In this document: positions 45,224-54,123 of the stretch, piece by piece
Layout: each line of letters opens with the position of its first letter
Position numbering within the stretch: the stretch's first letter is position 1
Assembly: GCF_009756665.1 (NCBI RefSeq)
Contig: NZ_CP037953.1
Span: 2,976,001 to 3,040,000 of the forward strand
Length of the DNA: 64,000 nucleotides
From: Permianibacter aggregans
GTDB taxonomy: Bacteria > Pseudomonadota > Gammaproteobacteria > Enterobacterales > Permianibacteraceae
Direction of reading: 5' to 3'
Notes under the pieces: model-generated
The model's database searches: none
The model's input: the letters and a program-made list of their open reading frames with translations, nothing else
Told to the model about the DNA's origin: nothing
Made by a program: the position numbers and the translations under genes

Positions 45224-45384
45224 AGGGGTTGTTTATCTTTGCCAAATCACTGCGTTGCCGCCCAGAAAAACACCATGCGGCGTTGCTCGTCGTTTATTTA
45301 GAGTCACTAAACTTCTCTCCTCGCGCCTTGCCTGACGTTTTTCTGGGCGGCAACGCAGTGAATTGGCAAAGGTCAACAGCCCCT
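45224..45384. repeat. MITE-like element: 48-bp inverted repeats around a 65-bp spacer
   Basis: The left arm (45224-45271, beginning AGGGGTTGTTTATC) and the reverse complement of the right arm (45337-45384) agree over 48 bp with about five mismatches. The inner parts CACTGCGTTGCCGCCC and GGGCGGCAACGCAGTG are perfectly matched. It lies in the gap between nadK and the transporter, both on the minus strand. The compact, gene-less shape suggests a miniature element or REP-like repeat. RNA from it would fold into a long hairpin. Confidence 0.7.
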
Positions 45385-45391
45385 GGATGAT

Positions 45392-46264
45392 TTACAGCTT
45401 GCTGCCCCAGTTCAGTTTATTGCGCAGCACATGGTAATAGTCGTGGCCTTCCGGATGCACGAGCCACAGCGTTTCCGGCTTTTTGCTGATCACAATGGAA
45501 TCGCCCGGCTGCACTTTGATATGTACCTGCCCGTCGCAAGAAAGCTGTGGATTGGTGCGGTTGCTGGCGGCGACGACGATTTCGATTTTCGAATCGCCAT
45601 CGAGCACAATCGGCCGTGCGGTCAGTGTGTGCGGAAACATGGGCACCAGCGCCACCGCGTTCAGGCTGGGGTGCATGATGGCGCCGCCAGCCGACAGCGC
45701 GTAGGCCGTCGACCCGGTCGGGGTCGTGACGATCAAACCGTCCGAGCGCTGGCTGTAGACGAATTGATCGTTCACATAGACCTCGAACTCGATCATCTTC
45801 GAGATTTCGCCCGGGTAGAGCACGATATCGTTCAGCGCTTCGGAACTGGCCACCGGGTCTTCATGGCGCAGCACCCGTGCCGCCAATAGAAAGCGTTTTT
45901 CGATGGTGTATTGGCCTTCCAGCACCTCGGTGACTTTTTCGCGGAAATCGAGCGGCGAGATATCGGTCAGAAAGCCCAGGTGACCACGGTTGATGCCGAG
46001 CACCGGGATATCGAAATTGGACAGCGCCCGGGCCGCGTGCAGCATCGAGCCATCACCCCCGACGACGATGACCAGCTGGCACTGGGTGCCGAGGCTCAAA
46101 ATCGGCACCCGTTCGCGGGCCGGCAGGCTCAGCGCCTTGCCACAGACTTCTTCGGTCAGCACCTGATGGCCACGCGCCTGCAGGAATTCCCGCAAAGCCA
46201 GCATGGTTTCTGCAGCACCCTGATGGTGCGGTTTGCCAATGATGCCGATAACCGGAAAGCGCAA
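45392..46264 (-). CDS. nadK: NAD kinase
   Basis: Makes NADP from NAD. 290 residues from TTG 46264, chosen because GGAG lies 7 bp upstream and the sequence then reads MRFPVIGIIGKPHH, aligning with E. coli NadK (292 residues). The longer frame (to 46483) is low-complexity and not protein-like. The catalytic GGDG is in IVVGGDGSML; also visible are GINRGHLGFLTD, the EKRFLL block and GLIVTTPTGSTAYALSAGG. The MITE-like repeat follows its 3' end. Confidence 0.93.
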   Translation of the reverse strand: MRFPVIGIIGKPHHQGAAETMLALREFLQARGHQVLTEEVCGKALSLPARERVPILSLGTQCQLVIVVGGDGSMLHAARALSNFDIPVLGINRGHLGFLTDISPLDFREKVTEVLEGQYTIEKRFLLAARVLRHEDPVASSEALNDIVLYPGEISKMIEFEVYVNDQFVYSQRSDGLIVTTPTGSTAYALSAGGAIMHPSLNAVALVPMFPHTLTARPIVLDGDSKIEIVVAASNRTNPQLSCDGQVHIKVQPGDSIVISKKPETLWLVHPEGHDYYHVLRNKLNWGSKL

Positions 46265-46602
46265 GCCAAAACTCCAGCAAAATGACGAGGGAAAGTCTGA
46301 CCGGTCGGCGCCAGTTTGGTGCCTTCGTGCCAGACCCTGAGTGTTCAGCCAGTGTAGCGGAAGCACCGAAGTTCGCCTACCTTGAGCGGATGACGATTGG
46401 TCGCGATGCTTATGCGATCGCGTCCCATTGTGGGAGCTTAGCGACATGAGCGTCTTCGGATTTTGATTTTGACGATTCGTCATTTATGTGTCAGGATCTG
46501 GTCCGATATGTCCAAAGCCGTTTGATCGCCATCGAACGGCTTTTGCTTTGGCTTTCCATTAACCGGATACCGATGCCGGTATCAACGCATGCTGGGGATT
46601 CT
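46265..46602. other. 338-bp intergenic region between nadK and the RND operon
   Basis: It holds the promoter regions of two outward-facing genes. The one structure seen is the hairpin at 46514-46544. A regulator gene such as tetR is not present beside the efflux genes. The open frame on the plus strand from 46486 is low-complexity and lacks a ribosome-binding site before 46603. Confidence 0.4.
46514..46544 (+). terminator. Terminator-like hairpin upstream of the RND operon
   Basis: AAAGCCGTTTGAT and ATCGAACGGCTTT form a 13-bp stem with one G-T pair and a CGCC loop, then TTTT with a weak further T tail. No gene ends here on the plus strand. It may be an attenuator, a small-RNA end or an operator. 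Confidence 0.4.
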
Positions 46603-47661
46603 ATGCGCACGCTTTCTCTGCTGGCGTCACTGCTACTCGTGGTGGCTTGCTCACCGAACGCCGAACACACCACACCGGCCAGACCGGTCCGTACCGTTGT
46701 CGCCACGGTGGAACAACTGGCGCCAGAAGTCAGTTACTCCGGTGAAGTCGTGGCCCGCTATGTCACCCCGCTGTCGTTCCGGGTCAATGGCAAGCTGGCC
46801 GAGCGACGAGTGGATGTTGGCAGCCGGGTCAAGCCAGGGCAGACGTTGGCGCGTTTGGAGCTGGAAGATTTGAATTTGAACGCGGCCAGCCAGCAGGCGG
46901 CGCGTCATGCCGCCGAGTCGGAGCTGGCCAGAGCCAAGGCCGAATACGACCGCTATGTGCAGCTACGCGAGAAGAAGTTGGTCAGCGAGCTCGATTTCAA
47001 ACGCATTGAAACCGCGTTGCGAGTCGCTGAGGCACAGTATGAGCAAGCGCTGGCGCAAAGCCGGGTGTTCGATAATCAGGCCAGCTACGGCCAGTTGACT
47101 GCCGATGCCGCTGGTGTGATCACGGCCATTCAGGCCGAAGTCGGGCAGGTGGTCGGCGCTGGCCAGCCGGTGATGACGCTGGCCAAAGCCGGTGAACGAG
47201 AAATCACCATCGATGTACCGGAGTCGCGCATCGACGAACTGAAAAAAGCCGCGGAAATCCTGATCACTCTTTGGGCCAATCCGGATGTGGCCTATAAAGG
47301 TAAAGTCAGAGAAATTGCCCCGGACGCCGATCGCGTCACCCGTACTTACACGACCCGCATCAGCATTCTCAATCCGGACGACGCCGTACAGCTTGGCATG
47401 ACCGCGACGGTAAGCCTGAAAGGCGTGGCCAATGCGGGTATCAAGTTGCCCCTGACGGCGCTGTATCAAATTGGTGCCAAGCCAATGGTTTGGATCGTCG
47501 GTAATGACGAAAAAGTCAGTTTGCGGGAAGTCAGTATCGGCCAGTTCTACGACAACGACGTGGTGATCTTAAGCGGCCTGAATGGTGGCGAACGGGTGGT
47601 TACCGCCGGTGTCAATCGTTTGGTTGAAGGTCAGCACGTTGCCCTGATGGAAGCGCCGTGA
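46603..47661 (+). CDS. RND efflux periplasmic adaptor lipoprotein (MFP)
   Basis: 352 residues from ATG 46603, with GGGG upstream. A lipobox (LVVAC, lipidation at C16) follows MRTLSLLASLL. The order of blocks is typical of membrane-fusion proteins: early beta-barrel (VSYSGEVVARY), lipoyl half-motif (GSRVKPGQTLARLELEDL), alpha-helical hairpin (about 90-150), second lipoyl half (AEVGQVVGAGQPVMTLA), and MP domains with GMTATVSLKG. It bridges the inner-membrane pump and an outer-membrane channel, which is not encoded here. Its stop overlaps the start of the pump by 4 bp. Confidence 0.9.
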   Translation: MRTLSLLASLLLVVACSPNAEHTTPARPVRTVVATVEQLAPEVSYSGEVVARYVTPLSFRVNGKLAERRVDVGSRVKPGQTLARLELEDLNLNAASQQAARHAAESELARAKAEYDRYVQLREKKLVSELDFKRIETALRVAEAQYEQALAQSRVFDNQASYGQLTADAAGVITAIQAEVGQVVGAGQPVMTLAKAGEREITIDVPESRIDELKKAAEILITLWANPDVAYKGKVREIAPDADRVTRTYTTRISILNPDDAVQLGMTATVSLKGVANAGIKLPLTALYQIGAKPMVWIVGNDEKVSLREVSIGQFYDNDVVILSGLNGGERVVTAGVNRLVEGQHVALMEAP

Positions 47662-50600
47662 TGCGTGGGCCGAATCTTTCCGAATGGGCGCTGAAGCATC
47701 AAACATTGGTGCTGTACTTTCTGATTGTGATTGCCCTCAGCGGCGTGTTCAGCTACGTGAAACTCGGTCGCGCCGAAGACCCGGCGTTTACCTTTCGTGC
47801 GATGGTCGTCAACGTGGTCTGGCCCGGAGCCACCGCCAACGAGTTGTCTGAACAAGTGGTCGAGCGGCTGGAGAAAAAAATCCAGGAAACGCCAGGGCTC
47901 GATTTCGTGCAAAGCTTTACCAAGCCGGGGCAGGCGTTCATTTTTGTGTCGTTGAAAGACAGTGTCGACCCGGACACGGTCCCGGATGCCTGGTATCAGG
48001 TGCGCAAGAAAGTCAGCGATATCCGGCATACCTTGCCGGATGGTGTCATTGGCCCGTTCTTCAATGACGAATTCGGCGATACCTACGGCAATATCTATGC
48101 ACTGACCTCCGATGGATTCAGCCATGCGGAGCTGCGCGATTACGCCGAGAAAATTCGCCGCGAATTACTGCGTGTCAACGATGTCGCGAAAGTTGAACTG
48201 CTCGGCGTCCAGCAGGAAAAAGTCTATATCGAATTATCCGATGCCAAGCTGGCCACGCTCGGTTTGAATCCGGCGCTGATCATCGACACACTTCAGGCGC
48301 AGAACATCATGACACCAGCCGGTGATGTCGTGACCCACGATGATCGGGTGTTCCTGCGTGTTACCGGCAGTTTCGATTCGGTCGAGAATATTCGCGAAAT
48401 TGGTATTCAAGCCGCCGATCATATTTTCCGTTTGGGCGATATCGCTCGCGTTTATCGTGGTTACGAAGATCCGCCCGGCGTCCGGTTTCGTTTTCAAGGC
48501 GAGCCGGCCATTGGTGTTGCCGTGTCGATGCGTAGCGGCGGAGATATTCTTGCGCTTGGTAAGCGCTTGAACCAAACCTGGGCTCGGATGCTGACCCAGT
48601 TGCCGATCGGCATCGATGTGCACAAGGTTTCCGATCAGCCGGCCGTCGTGAAAAGCTCGGTCAACGAGTTTGTTCGGGTGTTGGCCGAAGCGGTGACGAT
48701 TGTTCTGCTGGTGTCGTTTTTCAGTTTGGGTTTGCGCACCGGCATGGTGGTCGCGCTCTGCATTCCGCTGGTGCTGGCGGCCGTGTTCATGTTCATGCGC
48801 ATCATCGGCATCGATCTGGAAAAAATTTCACTCGGTGCATTGATTATTGCGCTCGGTTTGCTGGTCGATGACGCGATCATTGCCGTCGAAATGATGCTGC
48901 TGAAACTCGAACAAGGCATGGATCGGATAAAAGCCGCGACCTTTGCGTACCAGAGCACGGCATTTCCGATGTTGACTGGCACGCTGATCACGGCGGCCGG
49001 CTTCCTGCCGGTCGGTTTGGCTCAATCGGCGGCCGGTGAATATACGTTCGGTATTTTCGCGGTTGTCGCCATTGCCTTGTTGGTCAGTTGGTTTGTCGCG
49101 GTGATTTTCACGCCTTACCTTGGCTACAAGCTACTTCCGGAGGGCTTGGCTCATCATCACGATGAGGAGCCAAAGTCAGCAATCGGAAAAAAATTCAAAC
49201 ACTACACCGATCAGTTTTATCAGCGCTTTGAAGTGGCTGTAAATTGGTCGGTGCAACATCGCTGGCTGGTGATTGGCGTTACCGTCGCGGTATTTTTTGT
49301 TTCCGTGTTCAGTTTCCGTTTTGTCGAGCAACAGTTTTTTCCGGATTCGACTCGTCCGGAAATTATTGTCGACTTATGGTTGCCGGAAGGTTCTTCACAT
49401 CTGGCTACCGAAGCCCAGGCAAAAGAACTGGAGCACTACCTGAAAGACGACCCGCGCATCGATAATTTTGTTGCTTATCTCGGCGGTGGCGGTCCGCGCT
49501 TTGTCTTGGTGCTCGATCAACAGCAGATGCACACCAACTTAGCTGAGTTCGTCATCACCGCTAAATCCTTGCAAGACCGCGAAGCGCTGATTGATGATTT
49601 ACGGACCTTGTTTGCGACCGATTTTGCCAATGTCCGAGCACGCGTCTCGCGTTTGCCGAACGGGCCACCGGTTGGTTATCCGGTGCAGTTTCGCGTCTCT
49701 GGCTATGACAACGACACGGTGCGCGCCATTGCCGCCGAAGTCGCTGACGTCATGCGCGCCAATCCGTTCACTCGTGATGTCAATTTCGATTGGTATCAAA
49801 AAATCGAAAGCGTGCGCCTGGACGTGGATCAGGATAAAGCTCGCGCGCTTGGCATCTCCACGCAGGCATTGGCGCTGAATCTGCAAACCAAGTTGACCGG
49901 TCTTGCCATCACCCAGTACCGCGAGAATGATCAGTTGATCGATATTGTCGCGCGCACGACCGATGCCGAGCGCGGCAATTTGAGCAAGCTGAAAGATCTG
50001 AACATCCATGTTGGCCAAGGGCGCTTTGTGCCGCTATCACAAATTGCCCGCATCGAATTGCAGGCCGAGGAAGGCTTGATCTGGCGCCGTGATCGGCTGC
50101 CGACGATTACCGTGCGCGCCGATATTCCGGACACGGTGCAGGCGCCGGATGTTGCCAACCAGATCAATCCGTTGCTGGATCCGATTCGCGCCAAGCTGCC
50201 GCTCGGCTATCGCATCGATATCGGCGGCAGCATCGAGAAAAGCGCCGAGTCTCAGGCCTCGATCAATGCTCAGATGCCACTGATGATCGTCATTATCGTG
50301 ACGGTGCTGATGCTGCAATTGCAGAGTTTCTCTCGGATGTTTCTGACGCTATTGACCGCGCCGCTTGGACTCATTGGTGTGACGATGTTCCTGCTGCTGT
50401 TCCAGCAACCGTTTGGTTTCGTCGCGATGCTTGGTGTCATTGCACTGTTCGGTATGATCATTCGTAACTCAGTGATTCTCGTCGATCAAATCGAGCAGGA
50501 GCGTTCGCATGGCGTTGATCCGTGGACCGCAATTGTCACCTCGGCGGTGCGCCGCTTCCGCCCAATTATGTTGACAGCGCTGGCGGCCGTGCTGGCGATG

Positions 50601-50750
50601 ATTCCGCTGACCCGCTCTGTGTTCTGGGGGCCGATGGCGTTCGCGATCATGGGCGGTCTGTTGGTGGCGACGGTGCTGACCTTGCTGGTGCTGCCGGCGA
50701 TGTATGCGGCCTGGTTCAAGGTGCCGCCGCCTGACAGTCATTCAAGCTGA
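47658..50750 (+). CDS. RND family inner-membrane efflux transporter
   Basis: 1030 residues. Two repeats each hold several helices and a large periplasmic loop. The first helix is NVLYFLIVIALSG-like and GRAEDPAFTFRAMVV follows. Helix 4 carries the proton-relay pair in GLLVDDAIIAVE. The second repeat has SVILVDQIEQE. AcrB-type pumps are powered by the proton gradient, and the substrate is unknown. Proteins with the N-terminal GRAEDPxF pattern often lack drug specificity data. It overlaps the adaptor gene by 4 bp, so the pair is an operon without a TolC gene. Confidence 0.92.
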   Translation: MMRGPNLSEWALKHQTLVLYFLIVIALSGVFSYVKLGRAEDPAFTFRAMVVNVVWPGATANELSEQVVERLEKKIQETPGLDFVQSFTKPGQAFIFVSLKDSVDPDTVPDAWYQVRKKVSDIRHTLPDGVIGPFFNDEFGDTYGNIYALTSDGFSHAELRDYAEKIRRELLRVNDVAKVELLGVQQEKVYIELSDAKLATLGLNPALIIDTLQAQNIMTPAGDVVTHDDRVFLRVTGSFDSVENIREIGIQAADHIFRLGDIARVYRGYEDPPGVRFRFQGEPAIGVAVSMRSGGDILALGKRLNQTWARMLTQLPIGIDVHKVSDQPAVVKSSVNEFVRVLAEAVTIVLLVSFFSLGLRTGMVVALCIPLVLAAVFMFMRIIGIDLEKISLGALIIALGLLVDDAIIAVEMMLLKLEQGMDRIKAATFAYQSTAFPMLTGTLITAAGFLPVGLAQSAAGEYTFGIFAVVAIALLVSWFVAVIFTPYLGYKLLPEGLAHHHDEEPKSAIGKKFKHYTDQFYQRFEVAVNWSVQHRWLVIGVTVAVFFVSVFSFRFVEQQFFPDSTRPEIIVDLWLPEGSSHLATEAQAKELEHYLKDDPRIDNFVAYLGGGGPRFVLVLDQQQMHTNLAEFVITAKSLQDREALIDDLRTLFATDFANVRARVSRLPNGPPVGYPVQFRVSGYDNDTVRAIAAEVADVMRANPFTRDVNFDWYQKIESVRLDVDQDKARALGISTQALALNLQTKLTGLAITQYRENDQLIDIVARTTDAERGNLSKLKDLNIHVGQGRFVPLSQIARIELQAEEGLIWRRDRLPTITVRADIPDTVQAPDVANQINPLLDPIRAKLPLGYRIDIGGSIEKSAESQASINAQMPLMIVIIVTVLMLQLQSFSRMFLTLLTAPLGLIGVTMFLLLFQQPFGFVAMLGVIALFGMIIRNSVILVDQIEQERSHGVDPWTAIVTSAVRRFRPIMLTALAAVLAMIPLTRSVFWGPMAFAIMGGLLVATVLTLLVLPAMYAAWFKVPPPDSHSS

Positions 50751-50754
50751 GCTA

Positions 50755-50782
50755 TTGAAGCCTTCCGTATCTACCCCCAAGT
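50755..50782 (+). promoter_or_regulatory. Sigma32-like promoter upstream of hrcA
   Basis: TTGAAG at 50755-50760 and CCCCAAGT at 50775-50782 are 14 bp apart, approximating the heat-shock sigma consensus (CTTGAAA, 13-15 bp, CCCCATnT). The hrcA ATG is 39 bp downstream. A CIRCE operator was not seen. The box overlaps the 3' end region of the RND gene closely. Confidence 0.45.
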
Positions 50783-50821
50783 TCGATACTCTGGGGGCGT
50801 GATACAAGCGGTAAGGTAATC

Positions 50822-51856
50822 ATGACGAGAGCATTCAGCGATAGAGCTCAGGCCCTGATGAAAGTACTGGTCGAGCAATATTTGCGCGACGGTCAGCCGG
50901 TCGGCTCGCGGACATTGGCCGAAGCGAGCCAGCTTGGCATCAGCTCGGCGACCGTGCGCAACGTCATGGTCGAGCTGGAAGAACTCGGCTTGGTGCAAAC
51001 GCCGCACACCTCCGCTGGCCGGGTGCCGACCACTCTCGGCTACCGTCTGTTCGTCGATCAATTGCTGACCGTGCAGCCGCTGCGCGAACGCGAAATTGCC
51101 CAGCTGCGCTCACAACTGAAACCGGAGCTGGAAACAGGCAGCCTTCTCGCTCACGCCTGCAGCCTGCTGTCGGAAGTGACCCATATGGCCGGTGTTGTGC
51201 GTGTGCCGAAGCGTCAGGTGCAGACACTGAAATATCTGGAATTCCTGCCGATAGGCGAGCGCCGGGTGCTGGCGGTGCTGGTGCTATCCGATCGGGAAGT
51301 GCAGAACCGCATCTTAAGCACCGATCGCGATTACTCTCGTGATGAATTGCAGCAGGCCGCCAACTATGTCAATCAGCATTTCGCTGGTCAGGATTTGCAA
51401 CAGGCGCGGCGCAATCTGGTCAGCAATTTGAAAGCCGAGCGGGCCGCGCTCGATCGGATGCTTGGCAGTTTATTGAAAGTGGCCGAAGCGGCGCTGGAAT
51501 CCACCGATGTCAGCGATGATCTGCATGTTTCCGGCGAACGGCACTTGCTGCAATTGGCCGAGCCGGAAGAATACAGCCGCTTGCGCGAACTGTTCGAAGC
51601 GTTCAGCCACAAGCAGCAAATCCTGACTATTCTCGATAAGTGTTTGGCGGCCGACGGTATCCAGATTTTCATCGGCGAAGAAGCCGGCGACCCGTCGCTG
51701 AAACACATGTCGGTGGTCAGCGCGCCTTACACCGTCGACGGCGAACGGGTCGGCGTGCTGGCCGTGGTCGGCCCAACCCGAATGGCCTACGAACGGGTGA
51801 TTCCGGTTGTTGATATCACCGCCCGATTACTATCCTCGGCGTTGACGCCAGAATAA
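50822..51856 (+). CDS. hrcA: Heat-inducible transcription repressor HrcA (3' end replaced by an island)
   Basis: 344 residues. The N-terminal winged helix (LVEQYLRDGQPVGSRTLAEASQLGISSATVRNVM) and later GIRIFIGEEAGDPSLKHMS-like segment are typical of HrcA. It normally represses groE and dnaK through CIRCE; no CIRCE was found here. The last part of the gene is odd: the 69 bp at 51751-51819 recur with one mismatch at 54124-54192, 2.3 kb on, where the frame continues to a different stop. The end used here (TPE, TAA 51854-51856) was therefore probably supplied by the inserted DNA. AAGG 8 bp before the ATG serves as ribosome-binding site. Confidence 0.92.
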   Translation: MTRAFSDRAQALMKVLVEQYLRDGQPVGSRTLAEASQLGISSATVRNVMVELEELGLVQTPHTSAGRVPTTLGYRLFVDQLLTVQPLREREIAQLRSQLKPELETGSLLAHACSLLSEVTHMAGVVRVPKRQVQTLKYLEFLPIGERRVLAVLVLSDREVQNRILSTDRDYSRDELQQAANYVNQHFAGQDLQQARRNLVSNLKAERAALDRMLGSLLKVAEAALESTDVSDDLHVSGERHLLQLAEPEEYSRLRELFEAFSHKQQILTILDKCLAADGIQIFIGEEAGDPSLKHMSVVSAPYTVDGERVGVLAVVGPTRMAYERVIPVVDITARLLSSALTPE

Positions 51857-51910
51857 ACAATAGGTGAAAAGGTAGTGTTTGTAATGAAAGTTGAGTTTTT
51901 GCAGATCGAC

Positions 51911-52822
51911 TTAACGTTCCGAGGATTTGCACCTTTCATTCAGAATAAGGGAAACTCCCGCATAATCCAAAATTTCTCTACCCAAGAGATAGGGGGCCAC
52001 ATTATTGGCTTTCCGTTTTAAATTGAGATCTTTCAGAAGTGCCTCCAGTTCCACAATGAGTTCTTCTTTTACCTTTGTGGAATTAGTTCTCTCAAAGTCA
52101 CGGGGAAAGACCCAGCGTGGTTGAGGTGAGTCCGTCGGCTCTGCCGATACAACAGTAATTCCTCGGCTTTTATTAAGTATTTCCCATTTCAGATGTTCAA
52201 GGTATTTATCTTTTACGGATTGATCTTCGAAATTGCACGTTATGCATGAAGGGAGAACGAGTAAAATTCCTGAAACCGCTTCGTTCAATCCGTTCTCCGC
52301 GGCTCGTATAAATAACTCACGGGACGTTGACTGTAGTTCTTCAACGTCAAATAAATCGATATCGTTACGCATAGGGGGGGACGTTAGTGCAAATCTTTTT
52401 CTCGAGTACTCCACAGAGTAAATATGAGCCAACTCGAACATAGCGTAAACATCACCCTGTTCGACGAGTTTTTTCAGGCTTTTTATGTTGTAGGAGCTGT
52501 ACGTTTCCCGGTTGGTCTTGGGTAAACTTGGAAACGACATCATGGCTTTGCGTGAAACATCAATCTTTTCGAACTTCTCAACTATTGCTGATGATGTATA
52601 GCAATCACCAGATTCTTCCGCTTTATCGGTAAATTGATTTTCCGCTACATGAAAATTTCCATTAGTTGAATCTGGTGTCGCGCCCTCATCGGATGAAACC
52701 CAAGCAGGGTAAGCCTGATTTTTCTGATTTACGCTTGGCGCAAGCTGCGACGGAGTGAAAAATCGCCAAACGAGTGATGCAAGTATCACCACTATGATAG
52801 AAGAGACGGTTCTTCTGAACAT
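51911..52822 (-). CDS. Membrane-anchored Sel1-like repeat protein (island gene)
   Basis: 303 residues from ATG 52822, with AGGAG 9 bp upstream; an earlier TTG lacks support. A membrane anchor occupies about 3-20 (RTVSSIIVVILASLVWRFF). A low-complexity linker follows. Sel1/TPR-like helices contain LVEQGDVYAMFELAHIYS and LFIRAAENGLNEA. The layout (anchor, linker, helical repeats) is that of the three proteins at 58271-61268, but the sequence is much diverged and AT-rich. No function known. Located in the island that splits hrcA from grpE. Confidence 0.55.
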   Translation of the reverse strand: MFRRTVSSIIVVILASLVWRFFTPSQLAPSVNQKNQAYPAWVSSDEGATPDSTNGNFHVAENQFTDKAEESGDCYTSSAIVEKFEKIDVSRKAMMSFPSLPKTNRETYSSYNIKSLKKLVEQGDVYAMFELAHIYSVEYSRKRFALTSPPMRNDIDLFDVEELQSTSRELFIRAAENGLNEAVSGILLVLPSCITCNFEDQSVKDKYLEHLKWEILNKSRGITVVSAEPTDSPQPRWVFPRDFERTNSTKVKEELIVELEALLKDLNLKRKANNVAPYLLGREILDYAGVSLILNERCKSSER

Positions 52823-53004
52823 TGCTTGGGTCTCCTGTAGCGCCAAAATAACTGAACGCGGATTTAACCATTCAATTGAGTCAGTTTGCGCCGGAAGTCT
52901 TGTGCGGTACTGGTCTATTCTTTATGACTTAAGAGGGGGGGCAGAATTAAGAATTCGTCTCCAAGTCTTTTTGTTCCAGAATTTCTGTCATCATGCTAAA
53001 GAAG

Positions 53005-53028
53005 AAGGGCACAGCGTTCTGTGCCCTT
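53005..53028 (-). terminator. Terminator of the second island gene
   Basis: AAGGGCACAG and CTGTGCCCTT form a perfect 10-bp stem with a CGTT loop. Read on the minus strand it is followed by TTCTTCTTT. It lies 23 bp after the stop of the gene at 53052-53921. Confidence 0.75.
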
Positions 53029-53051
53029 GCTGTAGTCAGATTAAATGGAGA

Positions 53052-53921
53052 TTACTGCGTGGTTTTTCGGCATTGAATTTTTTCCCCGTCCCAATAGCAG
53101 TATTTTCCGACTGTACCGCCACCACCCCTGACGATCGGTATCCCGTGCATTGCCGCAGTCCACAAAAAGCGTTCTAACCGTTCACCTGATACACTTGTGT
53201 ATAAGAAGTTTTGTGCTTCAAGCTGTGTAATCGGGACGTCAAACTCCCCGTCTTTTGCACTACCGATATTTACTTCTACTTCGATCTGTGTTTCGCCATT
53301 TTCAACATTAATGCCCTTGAATTTCACCTTAATAGTAGTGCCGTCAGGGAATTTAATTGTGCGGACACCAACCCAGCTTAGACCAATGACTCCTTTGACC
53401 GTTTGCCAAAAAGTATCTGAACGCGGCGAGGACAGTAAAACCGAATTCACATAGGCATTCAACTGCTGTGTAAAGTTGTTTAAACGTCCACCGGGCACAA
53501 CAACTTCATGCGCCGAACCGATGGGTGTGTAGCCCACAAGTCCTGGCAACTCATTATAGTCAATTGGAGGTTCATTTTTGCCCACCACAAAATCGAGCGC
53601 TGATTTTATCTCATATGCAATGTTAACGTTAGGCGTAGCATTGGAGAGAGTAGTGGAAACCAGCGGTTCGCCGTGCTGGTAAATTTCCTGCGAAGTAACG
53701 AGAAACCGTTTTACTTCATTGTCACTGGCTCTAATTATGTATACATCCTTTACAATCACATCACCGCTGGAAACCGCCCAATCGGTGCCGGAATTGCGCG
53801 CCAATAATGCCATTTGGCTATCCGAACAGACCTCGCACGCATTGACAATAAGTTCATTTGCGTGCGCACCCATTGTTCCGAGAAAAAAGAGAAATATTGT
53901 TATAGATTGCTTCATGCTCAT
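53052..53921 (-). CDS. Secreted protein of unknown function (island gene)
   Basis: 289 residues. Signal peptide MSMKQSITIFLFFLGTMGAHA; the mature part starts with NELIVNACEVCSDSQM, containing CEVC. The C-terminal part has GIPIVRGGGGTVGKYCYWDGEKIQC, with two more cysteines, and the middle is beta-rich (KFPDGTTIKVKFKGINVENG). It is exported to the periplasm or beyond. AAGGGA about 10 bp upstream supports ATG 53921. The family is not recognised. AT-rich, and present only with the island. Confidence 0.55.
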   Translation of the reverse strand: MSMKQSITIFLFFLGTMGAHANELIVNACEVCSDSQMALLARNSGTDWAVSSGDVIVKDVYIIRASDNEVKRFLVTSQEIYQHGEPLVSTTLSNATPNVNIAYEIKSALDFVVGKNEPPIDYNELPGLVGYTPIGSAHEVVVPGGRLNNFTQQLNAYVNSVLLSSPRSDTFWQTVKGVIGLSWVGVRTIKFPDGTTIKVKFKGINVENGETQIEVEVNIGSAKDGEFDVPITQLEAQNFLYTSVSGERLERFLWTAAMHGIPIVRGGGGTVGKYCYWDGEKIQCRKTTQ

Positions 53922-54123
53922 TTTTATGTGTCCCTTATGAGAGAAAAGAGCGGGAATCTTATTGGAAATGGTTTTCGAAAGGAAAGTAGAAAAATGTACC
54001 GCTTTGTATCGTTCTGTATCAGCTCTTCAAGCCCTCCCTTAAGCTTCGTGAGTCCGATGATAGCGCGAGGAAGCTGGGCAGCCGGTTAAGTTCACGATAT
54101 TGCAGTTTGGGTTTCATAAATGG

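Larger units (their letters stand above)
51857..54123. mobile_element. AT-rich 2.3-kb island inserted at the 3' end of hrcA
   Basis: The DNA between the direct repeats is visibly AT-rich compared with flanking genes. It holds two minus-strand genes (51911-52822 and 53052-53921), a terminator and about 200 bp without genes on the right. No integrase, transposase or phage gene was seen. It interrupts the normal hrcA-grpE junction. Either a cassette-like element or an island reduced by deletion would fit; precise ends are defined only by the repeats. Confidence 0.65.

Noticed and set aside
51911-53921. Island genes as a toxin-antitoxin pair or an integrative element with its own integrase
   Set aside because: No integrase, transposase or recognisable toxin or immunity fold was seen; the idea is not supported by any motif.
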